Shown here piece after piece: positions 1 through 10,234 of a DNA stretch of 64,000 nt; the stretch's first letter is position 1; each line of letters starts with the position of its first letter. The position numbers were made by a program, and so were the translations under genes. The notes beneath the pieces were generated by a model, which saw only the letters and a program-made list of their open reading frames with translations, searched no databases and was not told the origin of the DNA. The stretch covers positions 432-64,431 of the forward strand of contig MNCI01026199.1 of the NCBI GenBank assembly GCA_015680685.1, given 5' to 3'. This stretch comes from Gnetum montanum (taxonomy: Eukaryota > Streptophyta > Gnetopsida > Gnetales > Gnetaceae).

Positions 1-560
1 TCCATGTCATCACCCGATGAATCACTGTATGTGATGCATGAAACTATCCTCTTCTCGATCTTTCCACATATGTTTATCTTAGAGATTTCCAAGGAAAGAT
101 TGCGGATCCTAAGGCATGCATCTACTGTGCTTAGCCATGCCCTTCCCATTATAATTGGGAAGTCCCCTTCGTTATTGTTAACTTTGATCACCAGAAATTC
201 AGCTGGGTAGGACCAACCACACACAGTGGTAATAACATCCTCCACCAATCCTAAGGGAATGGTGATGGACTGGTCTGCCAGCTCTAGTTGGATATTGCTC
301 TTCTTAAGTTATGGCAGGTTCTAGGTGTGATACATCTTTTGCGAAATTAAGTTGACTCTGGAACCTGAGTCAAGAAGAGCTTGATGTGGTGCATTTCCAG
401 CGATTGCAAATAAATAAAGGAACTCACAGGATCAGTTAGTTTCCTGGGAAGGTGGCCTACCTTGATCTAGTCAGTTACGGTATGTGTTAACATAACCGTA
501 TGCATTACACTCTTTTGGACTGAAGGGTTCTCCGAACCGTTAGTGGTTAGAGGCCTATTC
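1..560 (-). pseudogene. Retroviral-type aspartic protease region, broken
   Basis: On the minus strand, the translation around 330-420 reads AGNAPHQALLDSGSRVNLIS. It carries the catalytic D-S-G of a retropepsin-like protease, with DSGS at about 360-371. Downstream in reading direction (about 210 to 1) come remnants matching the post-protease stretch of elements 5 and 6 (the MG.AWL and LSLEIS motifs). In-frame stops and a frame change separate the parts. The protease would process the gag-pol polyprotein in the virus-like particle. The region is truncated by the window edge and not functional as it stands. Confidence 0.75.
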
Positions 561-706
561 ATGTACCCGTCTGCTTGTTATTGCGAGAGTTTGTCTGGGC
601 TCCTAGTTTTAAAAAAAGGTCTCTTCTTTGTATAGTTGTCGTTAGAACTAGCACCCGATTGGATAATTACATGCTGAATATTTACAGCTCTCGCGGCATT
701 ACATTG

Positions 707-2140
707 CTACGGTTGGGTAGGCAATTCCCCCTGCATTGTTGGAACAGGTTGTATGGGAACTACAGGTGGAAGAGGTGCAGGTGGAGGTAGAGGATGGACT
801 GAATGTGAGATGTCTCTTGGAGGAGAAGGAGTCCTTCTGAAGTACTCCTGCGCTTGGTAGTGATGTTGGGGGGTATTGTGACCCATAGAGTCACCTGGAG
901 AAACTGGTTGCTGCACATAATAACCGTAAGGATCAGGCTGTCGGTAAGGGTATTGATGTGTTGGTGGTGGCATCCCCCATGACTATGGGTATTACCACTG
1001 CTGGTGTTGTCCAATGGGCTGTGGAGGCGTTCCACTTGGATAATATGTCAAGGGTTGGTGGAACTGCCTTGGGTTACCTTGTGGGTAAGGTAACCTTCGG
1101 GGTGTTTGCCGTTGATTAAGTCTTGGATTTAATGCATACTCCCCAGACTCCTGTAGATGTGAGATAATTGGGCAACATCCCTTAGGATGGTCATAGTAGC
1201 AGACCTCACATCCACTATCATTGTCTGAATCAGAATTTACAGCCTCATCGGAGATAGGAATTTTTCCCTTACCCTTGTTATGTGCAGGGCTTAAGTTTCT
1301 CCACTTGGTTTTGCCTTTGTCACTACCTTGCTCTACCTTAGACTCTTCCACGATTTTTAGGACTGTTTCTATTCTTGAGTCTAAGGAATCCCACATTTGG
1401 TCTACTTTAGCCGATACCTCAGTTGTTAACTTTTGGATCGGCACGATTTTTCGATTCACCAACTCCTCGAGTGGTGACTCATCCTCCTCATCACAGAATT
1501 TCACTCCCTTCTTGCGAAGGGAGGGATCACGGTTGTATTCTTCCGCACTTTCTCTCTTCCGTAGCTCACCCTCTTCTTGTGCTACTTGTTCCAACAAACT
1601 TTCAACTCCATGGGCTCTTAGTTGGGAAAGTCTCCCTTGGGTGTAAGTCCCAAGAGTTCTTCTTGTTTCATTTCTTAGCCCATCCACGATGTGGCGAAGT
1701 TGATCCCTCTTAGCGTATCCATGGCCCGGGCAACGATGTAGCAGTGTATAGTAACAGGCCATGGCAACATCCAAGGGTTCATAAGCACCTTGTTTCTAGC
1801 CTTGGATCTACTTATGCAAATTGGACACTCTGGAGTATGTTTGATATTTGTTGTTGAACAGTTCAAGCATCGTACTCCACCTCCTGATGGTCTCCGGTTC
1901 TAAGGACTGGTACCAGCTCTCTGCTTCTTTGATGAGTGTCCTTGGGAACAACTTGAGCTTCTGCCACTCATTATCTATATTTTGCAAGGCACAGGCATCA
2001 TGGAATGCCTGTAAATGATGTTGAGGATCAGCGTTGTGTCCCCCTTCAAAACGTGGGATATTATTTATGTCCAAATGCTTGATCTTGCTATCCTTTAAGT
2101 GCCTTGTGGGGATCCTAACTGCCTCTGTGATGTCTAGCAT
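707..2140 (-). pseudogene. Ty3/gypsy gag core, zinc-knuckle-like motif and proline-rich tail (element 1)
   Basis: Minus-strand pieces: 2140-1808 holds the first part of the capsid-like retrotransposon gag domain (motifs NADPQHHLQAFHDACALQN, KLKLFPRTLIKEA, WYQSLEP, LFNNKYQTYSRVS). 1774-992 holds the second part (CPGHGYAKR, HIVDGLRNETR, LGTY.QGRL, V.QEEGELRKRES) followed by a charged stretch and GCEVCYYDHPKGCCP. 973-707 is proline, glutamine and tyrosine rich. The join at about 1808-1800 has two TAG stops where related copies have glutamine and tryptophan. Gag builds the particle and packages RNA. The order and spacing match gag in elements 2, 3, 5 and 6. This copy is broken by stops and frameshifts. 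Confidence 0.85.
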
Positions 2141-2250
2141 GCTTCGGGTTGCGAGTAGGGTTCGTCATGATAATCTCTTTCATGACGTCTATGATGTCTT
2201 CGTGGTGGTTCCCTACTCTCCCTACGTCTTTGCCCTTGTCCTAACTCCTC

Positions 2251-3021
2251 TCAACCTTCTTGTCGAGGTATTTCATCTTCCTTTTTACTTTTACCCTCTC
2301 CGCTATGCTCACGATGGTTGCGCCCAGATGTGGAAGGAGGGTGTGAATGGTGAGATGAAGGAGAAGACGAAGGGGATCCATCACCATGGCGATGTTTCTT
2401 ACCTTCTCTTCGACTGCTTCGGCCCCGATCGTTGTAATGATCTAAGTGTCCGTCCTTAGTGTGAGTGGTTGTTCCTGCCGTGAACAGTTGGTGCTCACGG
2501 GGATTAGAGCTTGTAGCATGTACAGTTGATCGAAGGCCCTGATGCCTTACCTCTTCACCATTGTGAGGAGGGGGAACATCATTTTCTAAGAAACCCATTG
2601 TGAGGGGTTCCTCGTCTCCTATTTCACTAAGGACATGGGGGACCTTGCCCTTCAATAATGAATGTTGGCTCTCCTGCCTTTCATCCCGAATACGTTGGGC
2701 ATTTGTGGGATGATAATCCCTTGTGTTAAAGTTATCCAAAACGTATTCCGCAAATAGTTCTTGCATGCCAATCTGTGCTAAGGCACAGAAAAGCATGTTA
2801 GGGATTGATCGATCTGGGGGTAACACGATGTTACGTTGCAAATCTCTCCATCGCAATTGTTTGTCTTGGTGGAGAATAAAAGTAAAATCAGGGACATACT
2901 CATCAGGATGAGTATATGTGACCTTAGATTGTTTAGGACATGGCTGGTCTCGGTTATGCGTGTGATGTTGACTGTCTTCTGTGTTGTCCTTAGGTGAGTT
3001 AATTTCATGAGAAGAAGCCAT
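2251..3021 (-). pseudogene. N-terminal part of gag, element 1
   Basis: A 256-codon open frame starts with ATG at 3021, shortly after the primer-binding site, which is the expected place for the gag start. Residues 30-100 contain DEYVPDFTFILHQDKQLRWR and ELFAEYVLDNF, matched by a similar stretch in element 5 (SLDFTFILHQD). The second half is histidine, serine and arginine rich and of low complexity (about residues 190-250). The frame stops at 2251. Translation of the same frame beyond the stop continues with RRRESREPPRRHHRRHERDY, then needs a frame change near 2145 to enter the gag core. The N-terminal region is therefore part of one long gag. It has no domain I can name. Confidence 0.7.
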
Positions 3022-3146
3022 TTTAATGGTGTGCAGTTTTTACCATTATTTATGTTCTTGATTAACTGATTAACCCGAAGGTTCGTTAAAGCTCACAACG
3101 ATGTGAGTGATATCCCTTATGTTCTAATTGGCGAAAAAACACTTAG

Positions 3147-3165
3147 TCCCTAGCAACGGTGCCAA
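3147..3165 (-). other. Primer-binding site (tRNA-Asp type), element 1
   Basis: On the minus strand the sequence directly after the LTR reads TTGGCACCGTTGCTAGGGA. Without the first T, 15 of 18 positions match TGGCGCCGTTGCCGGGGA, the complement of the tRNA-Asp 3' end used by Athila/Tat elements. The three differences are transitions. It fixes the inner edge of the 5' LTR at 3166. Confidence 0.8.
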
Positions 3166-4093
3166 TGATGAGTGGCGAGGTACCCCTACACTCAACCATA
3201 CGAAACGAGTGTAGCCCACACGATCCGGTCGAACTCCACAGACTAAATGCCTAAATGCCACAAGGAACACTTGGAGTTAATCGTCGTTGTCTTCCCATGC
3301 TTGCTTGTATGTGTCACAGTGTATGGTTAAGCAAGTCTGAGGTATATGATTTTTTTGGTATTTTTTGGTTTATCTCCTATGCTAAACGGTGAAGGGTTGA
3401 GAAACTAAAACTAACTCTAACTACAGCACTAAGTCCTAGCGTCAGCATCCGTTCCCACTTACCGTACACACCCTGAACTGTGCAACTATGGCTACCAAAC
3501 ACTAATCATTACTGGGATTACCACACGTAACACACGTGCTCGAAGCGGTCGTACTGAGGCACTTAACTAACCCAAGTGTGACAAGCAGCTGATTCCTTGA
3601 CTAGCTGTACACATCCGTAGATGCTCGTAATCAAGTCGTACTTGTCCCACGTTCTAGGAGGAAAGGGTTGAGAGAATCTAATCGTGATGAGTAGCCGATT
3701 CCTTGGCTAGCCGTACACGTTCGTCAACGCTCGTAACCAAGTCATACTCATGCCGCGTTACTAGGAAAGTAGTAAATAACATTAATTAAACCTATCCATG
3801 CACTGCAAGGTTTATCCACAAAGCTCGTCTTTATTGCCGTACATAACTTGCGTTCAGGTACAAAGCTGCTCTAATAAAGAACCGTTCACTTGGGGGACTC
3901 CTACTGCAAGCACATGGAAAATATTCTATCTCTGGGGTGATCAATCCGCCAGAGCTTCGCTACTTTACACCTATGATGATCAAATGAGGGGAGTGCCGCC
4001 TCTTATTTATAGATATGACCGCGGACTGCGATATCTCGTCGGCTGCGATATCGTGTACGCGATATCGCGGTTTGTGCATATCGTGTCTCATCA
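3166..4093 (-). repeat. 5' LTR of element 1 (928 bp)
   Basis: On the minus strand the LTR runs from TGATGAGACACGATATGC at 4093 to GGTACCTCGCCACTCATCA at 3166, with TG..CA ends. U3 holds a run of GATATC palindromes with CG flanks (about 4020-4090). A TATA box (4004-4011), a GAGG..CTCCCCTCATTT block just after it, and AATAAA at 3830-3835 then follow. The same family occurs as solo LTRs at 4546-5602, 21482-22449 and 48102-48887, which confirms both ends. Confidence 0.85.
4004..4011 (-). promoter_or_regulatory. LTR TATA box, element 1
   Basis: TATAAATA on the minus strand, in the context CTATAAATAAGAGG. It is shared, at the same place after the palindromic U3 array, by all LTRs of this superfamily in the window. 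Transcription would run leftwards through gag. Confidence 0.7.
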
Positions 4094-4250
4094 ACTGTGA
4101 TAATACAAGTAGGTTTGGGAAGACAACGATTGATTAACCCTTAGTGTTCCATTAAGGCGGGTAAGCACTTAGTCCTTGGAGTTCGACCGGACCGTGCGTG
4201 AAACACTCATATTCATATGGTTGAGTGTAGGGGTACCTCGCCACTCATCA
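4094..4250 (+). repeat. 3' end of an older LTR, interrupted by element 1
   Basis: This stretch matches the last ~155 bp of the solo LTR at 22295-22449 (GGGAAGACAACGA, GAGTTCGACC, then GTAGGGGTACCTCGCC and CTCATCA) in plus orientation. Its upstream part is missing because element 1 sits directly before it. Element 1 therefore landed inside a pre-existing LTR copy of its own family, and the rest of that LTR should lie to the left of the window. Confidence 0.75.
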
Positions 4251-4540
4251 ATTAGTCTCTTCCATTATTCATCTAAGAACAAACCTAATTAAAGCTACAA
4301 AATTTTACAAGAATCACTTAAACCTAATCATATCCTAGCAAAGATTAATTTTAAACTTGCATTAGAAAATGAAGCTTCTCAGTGAAGCTAGAAGATTAAA
4401 ATTTATCAAAAGTTATCTACAAACATTGTCCCTTATTTTGTGTATTATTATAAAGCTCTACAAGTTACTGTTTAACTTAGTGAGAAATATAATGATAATT
4501 CTAGGGAATGAAGATGGATATTGTAAGTTGCATATGATTA
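4251..4540. other. Spacer with no recognisable feature
   Basis: AT-rich sequence between the LTR remnant and the next solo LTR. No open frame of note, no RNA gene and no repeat shared with the rest of the window is visible. Confidence 0.5.
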
Positions 4541-4611
4541 ACTAGTGATGAGACATGAAATTGCTCATATTGCTGGCGGTCACGTTAAGGCACCCACGTT
4601 ATATCATGGGC

Positions 4612-4715
4612 CGCGATATCGCGTACGCGATATCTCATCTGCCTACGATATCGCGTATGCGATATCGCGTACGCGATATCTCATCTGCCTGCGATATCGC
4701 GTATGCGATATCGCA
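4612..4715 (+). repeat. GATATC palindrome array in the U3 of the solo LTR
   Basis: About seven GCGATATC or GATATCGC units, several joined as GATATCGCGTACGCGATATC, separated by TCATCTGCCT spacers. The array ends about 15 bp before the TATA box. It is self-complementary and CpG-rich in otherwise AT-rich DNA. Confidence 0.85.
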
Positions 4716-4730
4716 GTCAGTTGCAATTTC

Positions 4731-4738
4731 TATAAATA
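4731..4738 (+). promoter_or_regulatory. LTR TATA box, solo LTR
   Basis: TATAAATA in the context TTTCTATAAATAAGAGG, directly after the palindrome array and about 170 bp before the AATAAA at 4907-4912. It would be a residual LTR promoter reading to the right. Confidence 0.65.
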
Positions 4739-5607
4739 AGAGGCTGCTCTCCCTCATTTGACATCCCAGTTTTAGAGTAGCGAAGCTCTGGCAGTTTGAT
4801 CCCTCCAGAGTTAGATTTTTTTCCCATGTCTTCCCGCAGTGTGGTGAATGTAATTGTACGGTGTCTTTATTCGAGTGTGTCGTACTTGGACACGCACATG
4901 ACCGGCAATAAAGATCAAGATTACTTCATCATTGCAGCATTCACTTAGTTTATTTATTTGTTATTTATTTAATGTTATTTATTGCTTTCATAGCGCGGTG
5001 TGAGTACGACTTAACTACGAGCATCTACAGGTGTGTACGGCTAGTTAAGGAATCGGTTACTCATCGCGATTAGTCTCTCACCCTTAAACTCCTAGAAGCG
5101 GAACGAGTACAACTTGATTACGAGCATTTAAGTGTGACTGCTTGGTAGCCCAGTGGTGTAGCTAGGATCTATGCTTGGTAACCCAATGGCATATTTGGGA
5201 TCTGCGCTTGGTAATCCCAGTGGCGTACCTAGGATCTATGCTTGGTAGTCCTAGTGGTAGTCATGCACGAGGTCCAAGATGTGTACGGTTGATCAAGGAA
5301 TCGGTTGCTTGTTGCACTTAGGCTAGATTAGATTTTCTTACCCTTTTCCTCTTAGCTTAAATTAGTTAATATTATTTTCCACTGCCTTCAGGAGTAGCAT
5401 TAGGTTAGAACACATCATACACCTCATCTAGACTAAACCATACGTGACATATGCAATACTAGTCTAGGTGGGAAGACAGCGAACTACGACCTAAGGCTAA
5501 CTATCTAGGTGCCACAACTAGTCCATCTATGGAGTTCGATCGGATCGTGCGTGCGACGCTCGTTTCGTATGGTTGAGTGTAGGGGTACCTCGCCACTCAT
5601 CAACTAG

Positions 5608-6229
5608 GATAATATAGCATAAACAATTAATTAGGTTTAATATAGCATTGTCAAGCAAGATTGTGTAGTAGCTACTTCATTTGGAGAAGCCTTGAATAAA
5701 AGTAACTAAAGCAAAATATCTATATATTAATGTTGAAATAGAGATTTGCCTCAAATGATTAGGTTTTACTCTCTCAGAAAGTTGTTGGGAAATTAAGCCA
5801 TGAAGATCATCATATTATGAGGTCATGACTAAAATATTATCTTTTCCCAAACTTAAGTCTTTCTATGTTTTGAAGTTCTTTAAAACCAATTTCCTACCCT
5901 GTCTAAGTTAAATTTCAAGTAGATAGCACCTTCTCCAATGTCCTCTCTATCCAAGAGAACAATAATCATATCCTTTTTCTAAGTACATTCATACTTGAAA
6001 TGTGGTAGCATATAACTGCATATACTTATATTCTTTGGTTGTCATATTTTAATAAAAATCAATACTTTACTATTGTGGATGGCCTAATCTTCATGGAGAT
6101 TGAAACGAACAAGTAAGGAAAAAAGTATGACCATTCCAACCATGAGGACTAGGATGTCTCATCATCCCTCTATAGTGCTACTAGTGCCTCCACCCACCCA
6201 CTTATAATAAAGAAGACTTTGTATGATAC
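5608..6229. other. AT-rich spacer, nothing recognised
   Basis: No convincing coding frame or structured RNA. It may include further decayed LINE sequence, since the LINE reading frame becomes recognisable at about 6230. Confidence 0.4.
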
Positions 6230-8480
6230 TCAATCTTAGTTTTCATATGCCTCATGCTCATTCATAGCTAAGGTTGATGCTCTAGTTAGGGATTTTTTCT
6301 ACAAAGGTACTAATGACCATAACAATATTTACCTTGTTAAGTGGGAGATTCTCATCACATCCAAGAGACATGATGGGATTAGCCTCTTCCCCTTGAATCT
6401 CATAGTCCTCAAAGTGCAAGCTTAATTAGATCTCTTATGGTCTTTTAGTTATTCCTCCTTGCCTCTGTGACATGTTATCCTTATCATTAAGTATGCATCC
6501 CTCTAGTCCCACCAATCCATAAAATCCCTCCTTGTTCTTCTAATAGTTGTAGGCCATGTGGCACTACATTCCATCCACCTTACCTAGACTAATCAATTAA
6601 CCCATATGCACTTTGTTGGTTCTTCATCACGACCCAAACATCCACCTCCAAGTGGCTTGAGGCTACATTGTGAATCATTAACTGATGGGATCTGATCTTC
6701 CAAGATATTCTTAATGTTAATGACACCTTTAGACTGGACACCCCCTATCATGGCCTATTACTCTAATCAGCTACACCACTTCTTGTCCACCTAGACCTCA
6801 ACTACAACTTCTATGACCAGTTAAGGGTGCACACTTCTCCCTTGCATGAATAAGCTCTTCAATAATGGTAATTTTCAGTGATAGGACTAGAAGAGGTTTT
6901 TCTTTCCCATTGAAACACAATCTCACGACTAATACATAGTATATCCTAGCCCTTCCACACGTCTAGACATGGAGCTTTGCTAATGTGGAATAATCTTAAG
7001 AAACACATCTTTCACAACACAAAGTGTCCTCTTCATGATCACCCATCTCTTTCATGATTGTACTTTCATCATCACAACTTGCCATAAGATCATTTCAAGA
7101 TTTTTAATATTACCCAATGGACAACCCTTTCATGGAAGGATATCACATTGCATTTTGGTACATGGTTCTATGTTGGTCTTTATGGTGTCATAGGAACCAA
7201 ATTGTTTTTTAAGACATCCACTACATCCATTTGGACTACCTTGTCATGGAAATAATATGCTTTAGGGGTAAATAATGCCACCAAACCTCTTCCCTAATCT
7301 ACTTTACCATAAGTCATAACACTATTCTATGTAAGCTAATCAACACCAAAGACCTACACAACTCCATTGCATGCCCACTCTTTGTCACCAATGGGTAGAA
7401 TTTGTTTTTCACTACTGTTTATACCCTTATCGTTGGGCTCAACATTGTTATGCTCAGAACTTGGGATGGTAATTCATTTTCAATCATTGAATATAGGGTT
7501 TTGATAACTCTAGCTAACATTGTGTGTATTGATAGTCTCAGACAATGACTCTATGTATACTAGCTCCCAGCACACAAGCCTAGGTAGGTGATTGAGCATC
7601 TATAGCCACACTACATCAATTGCATCGACGATAAGTAGCCAAGGAATAGTTCTCATTGACATCTTTGATGATGCAAACAACCATGCTAACATTGTTGGTG
7701 GTAGTAAGGCCTTTTAGATCTAGATGGACAAGCAATCACCAACTTAGAACAATCACTCTCAACCTACAATGGAGGCTAATGAAGCACCCACTAACATCTT
7801 TGTTGATAGTCCATACAATCACTATTATGAAGCTACCCTTTCCCCTTCCCCTTCCTCTACCCACCTTTGCCTAGCCCAACAATCCCCACTTATCCTTTTA
7901 AAGCAAATGCTTGACCCTAAGCACACTACCTCTCACACCACACTTGCCAAGCACTACCACACTAAGGTTGGTCTAGACAAATTTGGGATTTCAATGGTTT
8001 ATCATGTTCCTCTAGGTCCTACTGACCTACTAAACACCCCTATGCTAAGGTCAACCTTACCTTCCTAGATGACTAGCAAGGTGTGCTCTTTAACCAAGAC
8101 CACCTCCTAAACTATCTAAAGTATCGGCCTCTGCAACTGGCCCCCTATGGGTTGTCAACATGCTCAATCCCTAGGCCTCCAATTGGATTGCAACCTCCTC
8201 AATGTAGCAAAACATGAACCTTGGCCACTTGCCATCATTATAGACACTACACAACTACCCATTCAACATCATTTGTAATAGCCCACTATCATTTTTGTTC
8301 TTATTTTGTAGGTATAATCACATCTCCTTCTTAGTTTTCTTTTTTTTTTCTTTTCTTTTCGCTTTTACCTTACCATGACCATAGTTTTTTGTGTGGCTGT
8401 AATCATTTGCTAATATGATCAGATGTATTATTTCCTCTACTTGTTAATAAATATCAAAATTTATATTTTTCTCAAAAATT
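6230..8480 (+). mobile_element. LINE fragment, plus strand, 3' part only
   Basis: The plus-strand translation near 6260-6420 reads AKVDALVRDFFYKGTNDHNN, then LVKWEILITSKRHDGISLF. This is the RT C-terminal extension and zinc-finger region typical of plant LINEs (zf-RVT), where a KWE..C..K..GG pattern is usual. Further down, about 7150-7210, LCWSLWCHRNQIVF fits the end of that domain. Many stops interrupt it. The stretch 7400-8300 has no domain I can name. The tail at 8440-8480 (TTAATAAATATC, then CTCAAAAATT) resembles LINE 3' ends. Upstream RT and endonuclease are missing, as in a 5'-truncated insertion. Confidence 0.6.
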
Positions 8481-8689
8481 AATCAATATTTATTCATTGG
8501 TGACTTTCCTCTCATCTACCCTCCACTTCTTTCCAAGTTCACTTAATTGAAAATTTATAATGAAAGCTTTAAAGAAAGTAAAATAGTATGTGCTAAATAA
8601 TATATTTTGCCCAGCCTTATATTCATACTCATTAAATAACTAATCTTAAGTTTCTATGGAAAGTTATTAGGCCTACTATTTTATATTAT

Positions 8690-9206
8690 GTTTGGAAGCG
8701 AACATGCAATGTTATATTTCAAAGGACAGATTATTCTAATAAATGTTTGCTCACCAGGTTGGAGAAGTTGCAGATCTTTCGCCTCATTCATTTCCAACTC
8801 ACATCTCAAGCATCCAAGTTCAATCTGGATAGACATTAGTTGGTTCATCTCTTGCAGTCGTGGGAAAGACTTGTGCATTCTAGTAACACTCATCATCAGT
8901 AATCTCTACAAGGAAGCCTTCCCTTTCTGTTGTGAGGAGTCACCATTGGAACTCTCTCTATCCTTAATTGAGAGCTTTTTTCCTTATCTAATTCTATGTC
9001 ATTCTATCTTGTAACGAGTCAGCATGGGTGGACGTTTGGTGGTGCCTCAATTCGGGTTTCCTCCTTTAATACTTGTCTATTTCTAAGGCTATTCCTGAGT
9101 TTCATGCATAGTGCTCTCAGCTTCCCCTTCCCCTTAACCCTATGACCTCTTCAGGTTACTATAACTGTTAATATCAATAGAACTTTTTTTGGGGTCCGAC
9201 ACCCCC
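8690..9206 (+). mobile_element. Second LINE-like 3' fragment (tentative)
   Basis: The stretch 9030-9206 ends with AATAGAAC, eight T and GGGGTCCGACACC. The ending TTTTGGGGTCnnACACC recurs, on the other strand, at the 3' ends of the LINE sequences near 11165 and 11682, so I read it as a LINE 3' end. The preceding 8688-9014 contains an open frame of 108 codons without a recognisable domain. An alternative reading of 8745-8990 on the minus strand as an old exon is given under findings. Confidence 0.35.
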
Positions 9207-10007
9207 CCTAAATCCAATGTATTTAAGCTTTGTAACACTTGCAGACTTTGAAGAAAAGTTTTATATTTTCTTTAAAAAAGAGCACAATTTTTTTTAAAAA
9301 AAATCTAATAGCTAAGAAGTAAAGTACAACAATAAGTAATATAACAAAAACCATAGCAAACCAATAAGAAAGCCTACGAGGTTACAAAAAAGCCCATGAG
9401 GTTGCTTGAGAAGTTCTGCCGGTGAAGGAACAATAAAGGCTAACATCAAGGAGGGACTTTTATGGTTTATTAAAGGCCCACTAAACGCATGCAGTTTACG
9501 GGTTGCTTAAAAATTCCTTCTACCTCGAACCTATGGCATAAACATTATATAGTTAAGTTTTTCTCATGTCGAGTGGCATATTTGAAACAATGATGGAAGA
9601 TTGTTTAGAAACATTTTTAAAGACCATTACCAGACAGATTCAAAACAAAACTGAATGCGAGGAGTCGGATATCTACTAAGTTTACGCATGGAAAAACACC
9701 TTTGAAACTCCAAATTATTTAATTATGTGACAGATATGACTGTTACGGTAAAGCTTGGATAAAACCCAATTTATTAAGTTTGAGATTGCAATAATCAAGA
9801 CCTATCCTTACATCATACCTACCTCAACATTTCAGCAGCGTCTTATTTCTCTCACCGAATCATCTTTGCTCACTCACACACGCGCAGAAGTGTAAAGCAA
9901 CAAACGAGATGGAATTAGTTATCAGGAATTAAATCCGAAAAATAATCCTGCTAATGTAGAAGATTTGCACAAGGCCGGGTACGTGGCTACGAAGTGTGAA
10001 AAACTCC
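9207..10007. other. Spacer upstream and downstream of the tRNA, no gene seen
   Basis: AT-rich DNA with short homopolymer runs (A and T at about 9275-9305). No coding frame of note. Confidence 0.4.
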
Positions 10008-10011
10008 AAAA
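10008..10011 (-). terminator. RNA polymerase III terminator of tRNA-Arg
   Basis: A run of four T on the minus strand, five bases after the tRNA 3' end. A longer run (five T) follows at about 9999-10003. This is the usual pol III stop signal. Confidence 0.6.
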
Positions 10012-10015
10012 TTTT

Positions 10016-10088
10016 CGACTCCACTGGGGATCGAACCCAGAATCTCCGGTTCCGTAGACCGGCGCCTTATCCATTGGGCCATGGAGTC
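10016..10088 (-). tRNA. tRNA-Arg (anticodon ACG)
   Basis: The minus strand folds into a complete cloverleaf of 73 nt including discriminator G. Acceptor stem GACTCCA pairs with TGGAGTC. The D arm is GCCC..GGC with loop AATGGATAA. Anticodon stem CCGGT/ACCGG carries loop CTACGGA, giving anticodon ACG (I34 after editing, decoding CGN arginine codons). The T arm is CTGGG TTCGATC CCCAG. Both internal promoter boxes are good matches (A box TGGCCCAATGG, B box GGTTCGATCCC). There is no intron and no encoded CCA, as expected for a nuclear plant tRNA. It is intact and is the only clearly functional gene in the window. It lies alone between LINE remnants. Confidence 0.95.
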
Positions 10089-10234
10089 TGTTATGTACTT
10101 ACAGTTATTTTAAAGACTTAAATAGATGCAAAAACTCGAAAGAATTAATCCATTCGCATGTCCAAACTTTGAAAAACAGTTTAGAACGATACCCGAAAAG
10201 CCGTTGCAGAGTTGTAGCACCAACTGCAAGTTTT

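Larger units (their letters stand above)
1..4093 (-). mobile_element. Element 1: Ty3/gypsy LTR retrotransposon, 5' part (runs off the left edge)
   Basis: Read on the minus strand, the order is 5' LTR (4093 to 3166), primer-binding site, gag, then the beginning of the aspartic protease, which is cut by the window edge. The tRNA-Asp-like primer site and this gag type are known from the Athila/Tat branch of plant Ty3/gypsy elements, so I place it there by inference. All coding parts contain stops or frameshifts, so it is a dead copy. The left end, RT, integrase and 3' LTR are outside the window, so no target duplication can be checked from both sides; the right-hand candidate is ACTGT at 4094-4098. 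The insertion point lies inside an older LTR of the same family. Confidence 0.9.
4546..5602 (+). repeat. Solo LTR with perfect target duplication ACTAG (1057 bp)
   Basis: The LTR starts TGATGAGACATGAAATTGC and ends GGTACCTCGCCACTCATCA. It is flanked by ACTAG at 4541-4545 and 5603-5607, and no internal region follows. This is what remains after the two LTRs of an inserted element recombine. U3 contains a tandem array of GCGATATCGCG-like units (about 4612-4715). The TATA box is at 4731-4738 and AATAAA at 4907-4912. The downstream part carries a run of near-repeats around TTGGTAACCCAGTGG (about 5140-5260). Confidence 0.9.

Noticed and set aside
707-1035. Overlapping open frames on both strands as separate host genes
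   Set aside because: They are frames of the Q/P-rich gag tail and its shadows. Only the minus-strand frame fits the collinear gag order.
1221-1713. Plus-strand frames of 96-141 codons
   Set aside because: Antisense shadows of the gag region on the minus strand, with no motif of their own.
3166-4250. An LTR with ~85 bp terminal inverted repeats, or a DNA transposon with such ends
   Set aside because: The two ends belong to two LTRs in opposite orientation. The true edge of the element 1 LTR is the CTCATCA at 4093, as shown by the three solo LTRs of the family.
4612-4715. CRISPR-like array of GATATC repeats
   Set aside because: Units are only ~10-20 bp, palindromic, without unique spacers, and lie before the TATA box of plant LTRs.
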